Positions 1-5,825 of a stretch of DNA of 8,530 nt are shown in pieces (within the stretch, counting starts at the first letter, position 1; every line of letters begins with the position of its first letter). Under the pieces are notes generated by a model. That model saw nothing but the letters and a program-made list of their open reading frames with translations. It did not search any database and was not told the DNA's origin. Where the stretch lies: contig JAUVQS010000060.1 in the NCBI GenBank assembly GCA_030598025.1, positions 1 to 8,530 on the forward strand, read 5' to 3'. Position numbers and translations under genes: made by a program. This DNA is from Acidimicrobiia bacterium (GTDB taxonomy: Bacteria > Actinomycetota > Acidimicrobiia > Spongiisociales > JAHEDJ01).

Positions 1-1459
1 CCAATCGCTCGGCGGCGAGGTCGACGGGGAGGCGATCGCGGAGGTGCTTCTTCTGGGTTGCGATTCCGACCGGGCAGTTGTTGGTGTTGCACGCCCTCAT
101 TCCCAGACAACCGATGGCCTGCATGGCAGCATTCGATACCGCTATGCCATCGGCGCCGAGTGCCAGGGCCTTGGCGAAGTCGGCCTCCGTCCTCAACCCA
201 CCGGTGATGATCAGTGTGACCTGCCCGGAGACTCCCCGTTCGTCGAGATGGTGGCGTGCTCTGGCCAGGGCCGGAATGGTCGGCACCGAGATGTTGTCAC
301 GGAACAGGCGTGGCGCCGCCCCGGTTCCTCCACCGCGTCCGTCGAGGATGACATAGTCGACACCGATCTGGAGCGCCGCGTCGAGGTCGTCCTCAATGTG
401 CTGAGCGGACAATTTGAACCCGACTGGAATGCCGCCGGTCTCCCCGCGCACCCGGTCCGCAAACCGGCGGTAGTCGTCGAGGCTGTTGAAATCGGGGAAC
501 GTGGAGGGGGAGATGGCGTCCTCTCCCTCCTCGAGGCCCCGGACCTCCGCTATCCGGCCGGTCACTTTCGAACCAGGCAGATGGCCACCCGTCCCGGTCT
601 TGGCTCCCTGACCGCCTTTGAAGTGGAATGCCTGCACATCGGCGAGTTTGTCCCACGAGAATCCGAATTTGGCCGACGCCAACTCGTAGAAGTAGCGGGA
701 GTTGGCTTGCTGCTCTTCCGGCAACATGCCGCCTTCGCCCGATGCAATGCCGGTTCCGGCCAACTCGGCTCCTTTGGCGAGTGCCAGCTTGGCCTCCAGC
801 GACAGCGCTCCGAAGCTCATGTCCGAAACCAGAATCGGGATATCGAGGTGCAGCGGCTTGGCGGCGTTCGGGCCAACGACCAGTCCGGTCTTCACGGGCA
901 CCTCATCGAGTTGAGGAAGCCGGGCCAGTTGGGCAGTCACGAACTGGAGGTCATCCCACGAGGGAAGGTGCGAGTGCGGCACGCCCATGGCTGTCATCGA
1001 GCCATGATGTCCGACACGATTGAGACCGTTGGCTGCCAGCTCATGGATGTGTCTCACGTGCGGTTCTAGGGCCGTGCCATGGTGATCCTGAAAGGCGCCC
1101 TGGTATGCCGAACGGTCGTACGGCTGAGGGTTTTCGATTTCCCATGTGGCGATCTCGTCGGCGTCCACCCAGACGCCACCGGCGTCGATCCATGCTTCGA
1201 ACCTGTGAAGGACTTCGGACGAGTCGTAGGAGGAGACTCCGGTGTCGAATCGGTAGTCCCAATGGTGCACGCCACAAACGAGGTCGTCGCCGCGTATTGA
1301 GCCGTCGGCCAGCAGCGCGCCGCGATGCAGGCAACGGCCGTAGAGAACCGAGACCTCGTCGTCGTGGCGGATGATTACGAGGTCTACGTTGCCGACCAGG
1401 GCGTGGGCAGGTTCGCGGTCGCGCAGGTCACCCCACTCGCTGATCCTCGCCTTGCGCAC
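1..1459 (-). CDS. Rieske 2Fe-2S / FMN-binding glutamate synthase-like fusion protein (C-terminus beyond window)
   Basis: My minus-strand translation is open for 486 codons and leaves the window at base 1. The start is GTG at 1459-1457, because the only earlier in-frame codons follow a TAG and include no start; an SD-like GAGAGG lies just upstream. Residues 1-105 form a Rieske domain with both ligand pairs: C43-x-H45 (RCLHRG) and C62-x2-H65 (CGVHHWDY). From about residue 205 comes the FMN-binding alpha/beta barrel of glutamate synthase: SDMSFGALS at 212-220, the QGAKTGTGGHLPG stretch, and GRGGGTGAAP near 370-380 for the FMN phosphate. C451-x5-C457-x4-C462, followed by PVGIATQ, matches the 3Fe-4S cysteine spacing of GltB. 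There is no N-terminal glutaminase domain, so this is not a standard GltB. The likely role is an FMN/iron-sulfur oxidoreductase acting on an amino acid or 2-oxoacid; the substrate is unknown. About 50 residues are probably missing at the edge. It may be co-transcribed with the upstream E1 gene. Confidence 0.9.
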   Translation of the reverse strand, partial: MRKARISEWGDLRDREPAHALVGNVDLVIIRHDDEVSVLYGRCLHRGALLADGSIRGDDLVCGVHHWDYRFDTGVSSYDSSEVLHRFEAWIDAGGVWVDADEIATWEIENPQPYDRSAYQGAFQDHHGTALEPHVRHIHELAANGLNRVGHHGSMTAMGVPHSHLPSWDDLQFVTAQLARLPQLDEVPVKTGLVVGPNAAKPLHLDIPILVSDMSFGALSLEAKLALAKGAELAGTGIASGEGGMLPEEQQANSRYFYELASAKFGFSWDKLADVQAFHFKGGQGAKTGTGGHLPGSKVTGRIAEVRGLEEGEDAISPSTFPDFNSLDDYRRFADRVRGETGGIPVGFKLSAQHIEDDLDAALQIGVDYVILDGRGGGTGAAPRLFRDNISVPTIPALARARHHLDERGVSGQVTLIITGGLRTEADFAKALALGADGIAVSNAAMQAIGCLGMRACNTNNCPVGIATQKKHLRDRLPVDLAAERL

Positions 1460-1528
1460 CGCGATTGCCTCTCTGGTCGACTCGTGACGAGGCTAGTGGG
1501 GCTCCTGGGCCTTTCGCCCCCAGTGCTG

Positions 1529-1583
1529 CCGGTTCTTGCGTCTCTCAGCACCGTATACCGATGATGAGTAACGCAAGAACCGG
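1529..1583. repeat. 13-bp perfect inverted repeat (stem-loop) between E1 and the Rieske/GltS gene
   Basis: CCGGTTCTTGCGT at 1529-1541 is the exact reverse complement of 1571-1583, with a 29-base loop. On the transcribed minus strand the stem begins six bases after the E1 stop codon. It could be a terminator, an mRNA 3'-end stabiliser or an operator for the next gene. No run of U follows the stem, so a classic intrinsic terminator is not supported. The repeat is seen directly; its function is inferred. Confidence 0.75.
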
Positions 1584-1588
1584 AAATC

Positions 1589-3622
1589 TCAGTACGCCAC
1601 CAGGTCCTTGGCGTGTTCGATGATGCCCTCAACGTTGGGTCGAATCTTCTCTTCGAGCACTCCGGCGAACGGGAAGGTCGGCACATCGGGCGTGGCGTAT
1701 CTGCGTACGGGAGCATCGAGATGCGTGAATGCTGTGTCTGCGATCTGCGCGGCAATCTCAGCCCCGAAACCCATGAACTCGTTGTCTTCATGGATAATGA
1801 GAACCCGATTCGTCTTGCGAACCGAGGCTTCGATCGTCGGCCAATCAAGCGGCTTCAGCGACCGAAGGTCGATGACCTCGGCGTCGACGCCCTCCTCTTC
1901 CAGCAAAGCGGCGGCTTCAAGTGTGAAGAAGGCCATGGCGCCGTAGGCGATCAGTGTGATCTCGCTACCCGCCCTCCTTATGGCGGCCCGGCCGAGAGGA
2001 ACTCGATACTCGTCGTTTGGATAGGGACCCCGGCCGAGTCTGTAGAGCTTCTTCGGCTCGAGGAACAGCACAGGATCGGGATCCTCAGCAGCCTCCCACA
2101 GCAAACCCTTCACATCGGCCGGCGTCGAAGGCACCACCACCTTCAAGCCCGGTATGTGGGTATAGAAGGCCTCTACAGATTGCGAGTGATAGAGGCCACC
2201 GTTGATGCCGCCGCCGTACGGCGTGCGGATGACCATGTTGACGTTCCATCGTCCGTCGGTCCGGTAGTGAACTCTGGCCGCTTCAGAGACGATCTGATCA
2301 AACGCCGGGTGGATGTAGTCGGCGAACTGGATTTCAGCCAGGGCCATCTTGCCTGCTGCCGTCAACCCGATTCCGGCACCGATGATCAACGCCTCGGCGA
2401 GCGGTGAGTTGAAGGAGCGGTCCGGCCCGAAAGCGTCGGTCAGACCCTGAGTCGCCTTGAAGACCCCGCCTTTCGGGTCGGCAACGTCCTCACCAAAAAC
2501 CACCGCCTCAGGATGGGCGCTCATGATCTCATGCAGCGTCATGTTGACCGCCTGAATCATGTTCACTTCTTCGCCGATCGGTTCGGGCTCGGGTTCGGTG
2601 ACGGCCACCGACGGAACAATCGGTCGGGCATAGACCTTGCCGGTAGCGTCCTCGCTGAACGGCTCAGCTTCGGCCCGTTCGACTGCGTCGGCAACCCGGG
2701 CTCGCAGCTCCTGCTGCATTTCTTCTTCGCCTGCTTCGGGCAGCAAGCGCGCCTCGATCAAGTATTGCTTCATCAGAATCAGTGGATCCCGGCGGCGCCA
2801 CTGCTCCACTTCTTCCCGACTCCGGTAGAGCTTGTCATCGTCATCCGAGGTGTGGGCGTAGTAACGGTAGGTGCGCGCCTCGATGAGGCTCGGCCCCTCC
2901 CCAGCCCGTGCTCGCTCCGCAGCGTCCTTGGTGGCCGAGTACACGGCAAGAGCGTCGTTGCCGTCGATCAGGGCACCGTGGAACCCGTAGCCGAGCGCCC
3001 GGTCGGCGATGATGCCCCCCACCTCCTCGACCTCCGGAACCGAAATGGCGTACTGGTTGTTCTCGATGACGACGATCAGCGGTAGACGGCGAGCTCCTGC
3101 GAAGTTCATCATCTCGTGCCAGTCGCCCTCTGATGTTGACCCTTCGCCGCCGTAGACGGCAACGACCGCGCCCGTTTCATCCATCATCTGGGCATAAGCG
3201 ATGCCGGCCGCGTGCGGATACTGCGTGGCGATAGCCGACGAATGGCTGAATACGTTTCTGGTCGGATCGGACCAGTGCCCCGGCATCTGCCTTCCGCCGC
3301 TGGTCACGTCCGCTGCCCGGCTGAAGACGGTCAAGAAGTAGTCGTAAGGAGTGAACCCCCAGGTGAGGGCCACGCCGATGTCCCGGTAGTAGGGGAGGGC
3401 CCAGTCGAGCGTTGGATTGAGAGCGAACGCCGATCCCACCTGAGCCGCCTCATGTCCTGAGGAAGAAACGACGAATGGAGCGCGACCCTGCCGGTTCAAT
3501 GCCCACGTCCGATCATCGACGATCCTCGTCAGCAGCATCTTCCGGTACAGATCGAGCACTTGTTCGTCGCTCAATCCGAGTTCCACGTGGCTGTCCGTGA
3601 TCTCCCCTACTTCCAGATCCAC
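1589..3622 (-). CDS. Fused alpha/beta branched-chain 2-oxoacid dehydrogenase E1 (ThDP-dependent)
   Basis: This 677-residue protein carries both E1 halves in one chain. It decarboxylates a 2-oxoacid using thiamine diphosphate (ThDP) and passes the acyl group to the lipoyl arm of E2, in the cytoplasm. The alpha half (about 15-330) has the ThDP/metal motif GEG at 159-161 with NN at 188-189 and QYAIS following. GEG instead of the general GDG is what branched-chain E1-alpha shows. H257 in the YYAHTSDDDD loop corresponds to the catalytic/phosphorylation-loop histidine of that family. A Glu/Pro-rich linker (about 340-352) leads to the beta half. That half shows GED at 377-379 (likely ThDP-activating E378), FNSPLAE at 404-410, FADYIHPAFDQI, and YHSQSVEAF with catalytic H479. 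The start is GTG at 3622, set by AGGAG ending six bases upstream. It lies 9 bases after the amino-acid dehydrogenase, whose 2-oxoacid products are the expected substrates. Pyruvate or a broad substrate range cannot be excluded. No E2 or E3 gene is present here. Confidence 0.93.
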   Translation of the reverse strand: MDLEVGEITDSHVELGLSDEQVLDLYRKMLLTRIVDDRTWALNRQGRAPFVVSSSGHEAAQVGSAFALNPTLDWALPYYRDIGVALTWGFTPYDYFLTVFSRAADVTSGGRQMPGHWSDPTRNVFSHSSAIATQYPHAAGIAYAQMMDETGAVVAVYGGEGSTSEGDWHEMMNFAGARRLPLIVVIENNQYAISVPEVEEVGGIIADRALGYGFHGALIDGNDALAVYSATKDAAERARAGEGPSLIEARTYRYYAHTSDDDDKLYRSREEVEQWRRRDPLILMKQYLIEARLLPEAGEEEMQQELRARVADAVERAEAEPFSEDATGKVYARPIVPSVAVTEPEPEPIGEEVNMIQAVNMTLHEIMSAHPEAVVFGEDVADPKGGVFKATQGLTDAFGPDRSFNSPLAEALIIGAGIGLTAAGKMALAEIQFADYIHPAFDQIVSEAARVHYRTDGRWNVNMVIRTPYGGGINGGLYHSQSVEAFYTHIPGLKVVVPSTPADVKGLLWEAAEDPDPVLFLEPKKLYRLGRGPYPNDEYRVPLGRAAIRRAGSEITLIAYGAMAFFTLEAAALLEEEGVDAEVIDLRSLKPLDWPTIEASVRKTNRVLIIHEDNEFMGFGAEIAAQIADTAFTHLDAPVRRYATPDVPTFPFAGVLEEKIRPNVEGIIEHAKDLVAY

Positions 3623-3627
3623 TGATG

Positions 3628-3634
3628 TCTCCTA
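3628..3634 (-). promoter_or_regulatory. E1 ribosome binding site overlapping the upstream stop codon
   Basis: On the minus strand the sequence reads TAGGAGA, CATCA, then GTG. The TAG stop of the amino-acid dehydrogenase (3634-3632) forms the start of the AGGAG Shine-Dalgarno of the E1 gene. This fixes the GTG at 3622 as the E1 start. It suggests translational coupling, so that the two catabolic enzymes are made together. Confidence 0.8.
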
Positions 3635-4714
3635 GTTGCGGTCGTCGCCGTGGCGCCGGAATCGGCGCAGATCCCCGATCGTCTTCATCCTGTGTTCTGC
3701 CACTTTCACAGCGGCAACATGCGGGTTCGTGCCGTCATCCCTGGCCTTCTCGAGGATCCGGGTGGTGGCGTCGTGGATGCTGTCTACGTGGTGCATCGCA
3801 CGCGCTTTCTCGTAGCCTCGCATCTCCTCGAAGACGTTGATCAAACCACCGGCGTTCACAACGAAATCGGGCGCATAGAGAATGTCACGCTTGGCGAGAC
3901 GGTCGCCGTCCTCGTCGGTGGCCAGTTGGTTGTTAGCTGCTCCGGCGATGACCTGGGTCGACAGCTTGGGGATCGTTTCTTCACTGAATGACGCACCCAA
4001 CGCGCACGGGGAGAGGATGTCACAGTCGACGAACAGGATCTCCTCAGGATCAACGGCTTTAACGGCAAAGTCTTCGGTCACCTTGTCGATCGCCGGTCCG
4101 TAGGTATCGGCAACTATCACCTCACATCCGGCATTCACGAGATACTCGACGTAGTAGTAGCCGACCTTGCCAACGCCCTGAACCGCCACTCTCTTGCCGG
4201 TGAGATCAGCAGTGTTCCAGAAGAACTCTGAGATGGCGCTCAGGCCGGAGAACAATCCACGGGCGGTGGCGGGTGATGGATCGCCCGAACCGCCTTCCGG
4301 CACCGGGATGCCAACGGCCCACATCGTCTCGCGCCGGATCAACTCCATGTCCTTGGCGGTGGTGCCAACGTCTTCGGCGGTGATGTAGCGGCCGCGCAGC
4401 GAATCGACGATCCGGCCGTAGGCGCGAAACAGCCGCTCCGATTTGTCGGTGAACGAGTCACCGATGATCACGGCCTTTCCCCCGCCGAGATCGAGCCCGG
4501 CGGCGGCTGCCTTGTAACTCATTCCTTCGGAGAGTCTCAAGACATCAGTCAGCGCGTCCTGCTCGCTCTCGTAGGGATAAAAGCGAAGCCCGCCTAGGGC
4601 GGGCCCGAGAGCAGTGGAGTGAATTGCGATAATCGTCTTGAGACCGGAACACTCGTCGTAGCCGTAAAGAACCTGTTCATGACCTGTTCGTTCGGCTAGG
4701 TCGAATACGCCCAT
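3632..4714 (-). CDS. Leucine/valine-type amino-acid dehydrogenase (Glu/Leu/Phe/Val family, NAD-dependent)
   Basis: This 360-residue protein matches the length of Bacillus leucine dehydrogenase (about 364) and most of its active-site numbering. It should oxidatively deaminate a branched-chain L-amino acid to the 2-oxoacid, NH4+ and NADH. In the N-terminal domain, L40-G41-G42 lies in the substrate pocket. K68 (GMSYKAAAAGL) and K80 (LGGGKAVI) are the two catalytic lysines, and A113 with D115 sits in TAEDVGT. The Rossmann domain has G180-V-G182-K-V-G185, with D203 ending the second strand, favouring NAD over NADP. N262 (GAANNQLA) and VNAGGLINV (286-294) follow. Pocket position 291 is Leu where Bacillus leucine dehydrogenase has Val, so substrate choice could differ slightly; phenylalanine dehydrogenase is a less likely alternative. 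ATG at 4714 has AGGGTGAG five bases upstream. It is the first gene of the operon and is followed directly by the E1 that uses its products. Confidence 0.93.
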   Translation of the reverse strand: MGVFDLAERTGHEQVLYGYDECSGLKTIIAIHSTALGPALGGLRFYPYESEQDALTDVLRLSEGMSYKAAAAGLDLGGGKAVIIGDSFTDKSERLFRAYGRIVDSLRGRYITAEDVGTTAKDMELIRRETMWAVGIPVPEGGSGDPSPATARGLFSGLSAISEFFWNTADLTGKRVAVQGVGKVGYYYVEYLVNAGCEVIVADTYGPAIDKVTEDFAVKAVDPEEILFVDCDILSPCALGASFSEETIPKLSTQVIAGAANNQLATDEDGDRLAKRDILYAPDFVVNAGGLINVFEEMRGYEKARAMHHVDSIHDATTRILEKARDDGTNPHVAAVKVAEHRMKTIGDLRRFRRHGDDRN

Positions 4715-4750
4715 AGGCGCTCACCCTTCACTCGGTGGATTTCCTCTCAC

Positions 4751-4756
4751 ATTGTA
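4751..4756 (-). promoter_or_regulatory. Candidate -10 box for the amino-acid dehydrogenase/E1 operon
   Basis: The minus strand reads TACAAT, five of six matches to TATAAT. A start about seven bases downstream gives a leader of roughly 30 bases that contains the gene's SD. No strong -35 is visible; AAGACT/AGACTC lies at about the right distance but is weak. The box sits in the short divergent region facing the next gene. Confidence 0.5.
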
Positions 4757-4804
4757 ACGGGAAGGGTGGTTTGGAGTCTTCGTGGCGTTGGTCAGATGTA
4801 CTCC

Positions 4805-4810
4805 TACCAT
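4805..4810 (+). promoter_or_regulatory. Candidate -10 box for the plus-strand hypothetical gene (near-leaderless)
   Basis: TACCAT lies eight bases before the ATG at 4819, and no SD precedes that ATG. Transcription would then start within a few bases of the start codon, as is common in Actinobacteria. No convincing -35 is visible. The same arrangement, TACGAT plus eight bases plus ATG, occurs at the methyltransferase gene. Confidence 0.35.
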
Positions 4811-4818
4811 GTGGCCTA

Positions 4819-5592
4819 ATGACCGCCACCGCACATCTTCGCGTCTATCTCCCTGAGGAGACTGTTCTCAGTGAGGGTCTTCTCTTGCCTGAAGTCAACT
4901 CAGAGTCAACCGAGTCGTTGCGCGCCGCTTCCGGCGTTGGGCTGGTTCGTGGTTCGATGCGTGACGATGTCTTGATCGCCGAGTTGAACGGCGAGCGGTA
5001 TGGATGCCCGCGTCGCCCCTTGTTGAGGGCGATGGAAGGGCTCCTCGCCTTTCGGACTGCCTATGCCGGCATCGGCGGTGAGCTGCTGGTTCCCGACCGC
5101 TTTGCGCAGAAGGCTGCCGCCCATCTCGAGGCGATCTATGAACAGCCTCTGGCCCGGTCGTTCACTCTGACGTCGGCCTGGCACGTCCCCATCCGCTGGT
5201 TCTCCGCCTTCGACTCAACTGAACGAGAGGTCATAGAGGTAGACGGTCGCAAGTCGATTCGGTACCGGACTCTGCAACATGAGGCCGCCGATCGGCTCGA
5301 AGAGGCCCTTGGCGTATTGCGTGATGTCGGCATTGATGGTGGCGTTGTGGCCGAGGTTGAAGAGCTGGCCGAGTGGATTGCCGGTCATCCGGAAGACTCC
5401 CTGGTTGAGCTCGACTACGGATCGGTCGCGCAGTTATTCGATGAGGCCGACCTTCTACTCGATGAATCTTCGGCGGAAGTATGGGAGTCGATTACGGCGC
5501 TCGCATCGAACGATTGGGAGACGGCAACCACCCACTACGTCGCCGTCGCGATGCGCTGGGCCGGCCCAATGGCGGTGGCGTTCAGCTCTTGA
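4819..5592 (+). CDS. Conserved-looking hypothetical cytoplasmic protein
   Basis: I do not recognise this family. From ATG 4819 the product is 257 residues, beginning MTATAHLRVYLPEE. The frame is open further upstream to a GTG at 4735, but that extension (MDFLSHCNGKGG...) is low in family character and would cover the opposing operon's promoter, so I prefer the ATG. There is no signal peptide or membrane segment. The sequence is acidic and Leu/Ala/Glu-rich, suggesting a mostly helical C-terminal half. A notable stretch is WHVPIRWFSAFDSTEREV near residues 140-157, followed by a predicted helical region with many Glu and Leu residues. The N-terminal HLRVYLPEE resembles the RVY(I/L)P opening of some actinobacterial proteins of unknown function; that is only a faint resemblance. 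It is divergent from the amino-acid dehydrogenase and convergent with the ABC permease. Nothing ties it functionally to either neighbour. Confidence 0.85.
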   Translation: MTATAHLRVYLPEETVLSEGLLLPEVNSESTESLRAASGVGLVRGSMRDDVLIAELNGERYGCPRRPLLRAMEGLLAFRTAYAGIGGELLVPDRFAQKAAAHLEAIYEQPLARSFTLTSAWHVPIRWFSAFDSTEREVIEVDGRKSIRYRTLQHEAADRLEEALGVLRDVGIDGGVVAEVEELAEWIAGHPEDSLVELDYGSVAQLFDEADLLLDESSAEVWESITALASNDWETATTHYVAVAMRWAGPMAVAFSS

Positions 5593-5663
5593 GTTTCCGC
5601 GCAGTGCTATGAAGACGCGCGGATAGGTGCCTCAGCCCCCTCTGGGTTCGCTGCGCTCACCCA

Positions 5664-5686
5664 TCTCCCCCGCGCGGCGGGGGAGA
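5664..5686. terminator. GC-rich hairpin in left half of the palindrome, possible terminator
   Basis: TCTCCCCCGC at 5664-5673 pairs perfectly with 5677-5686 around the three-base loop GCG. It lies about 70 bases past the stop of the plus-strand hypothetical gene. No T-run follows directly, so termination is plausible but not of classic intrinsic form. Confidence 0.45.
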
Positions 5687-5721
5687 ACGTATAGGGGTGA
5701 CGGCAGTACTGCTTTTTACGT

Positions 5722-5743
5722 CCTCTCCCACGGAGTGGGGGAG
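5722..5743. terminator. GC-rich hairpin in right half of the palindrome, possible terminator
   Basis: CCTCTCCCAC at 5722-5731 pairs with GTGGGGGAGG at 5734-5743, with one T-G type mismatch. Read from the minus strand it lies after the ABC permease gene and is followed at once by AAAAAGCAG rather than a T-run. It is the counterpart of the hairpin at 5664-5686 but with a different sequence. Confidence 0.4.
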
Positions 5744-5825
5744 GTGGCTGAGGAGTGAAGCGACGAGGTCGGAGGGGGCAGCGACCACCTATCCGCGCGT
5801 CTTCATAGCACTGCTGAGAAACCTC

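Larger units (their letters stand above)
5593..5822. repeat. 230-bp imperfect palindrome filling the gap between convergent genes
   Basis: The 28 bases at 5601-5628 are the exact reverse complement of 5787-5814. Beyond three mismatches the pairing resumes at GTTTC 5593-5597 with GAAAC 5818-5822. Inside, the two sides remain recognisably complementary but diverged: GCCCCCTC 5635-5642 with GAGGGGGC 5772-5779, and ACGTA with TACGT near 5687 and 5717. The centre is a perfect palindrome, GCAGTACTGC at 5703-5712, whose midpoint 5707.5 equals the midpoint of the outer arms. The element begins right after one stop codon and ends three bases before the other gene's stop. It has no open frame of its own and no clear target-site duplication. 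It could be a MITE-like (short non-autonomous mobile) element, an intergenic repeat family, or a large bidirectional terminator. Confidence 0.85.

Noticed and set aside
44..1069. Long plus-strand open frame (341 codons) opposite the Rieske/glutamate synthase gene
   Set aside because: Its translation has no recognisable domain, while the opposite strand encodes a complete set of Rieske, FMN and 3Fe-4S motifs. In GC-rich DNA antisense frames often stay open.
1505..1525. Small hairpin CTGGGC...GCCCCCAG upstream of the Rieske/GltS start
   Set aside because: The stem is short and imperfect and such pairings are expected by chance in GC-rich sequence.
1613..2407. 264-codon plus-strand frame, and a 190-codon frame at 2513-3085, opposite the E1 gene
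   Set aside because: Both are antisense to well-supported E1 coding sequence and show no family features.
4735..4818. N-terminal extension of the hypothetical protein from the GTG at 4735
   Set aside because: It would overlie the likely promoter of the opposing operon, has no SD and reads as unstructured sequence before MTATAHLRVY.
5703..5717. GCAGTACTGC followed by TTTTT as a simple intrinsic terminator
   Set aside because: The palindrome has no room for a loop beyond a 3-bp stem, so alone it is too weak. It is better read as the centre of the larger palindrome.
5593..5822. CRISPR array or tRNA-like structure in the repeat region
   Set aside because: There are only two arms in inverted orientation, no direct repeats with regular spacers, and no cloverleaf or anticodon arm.
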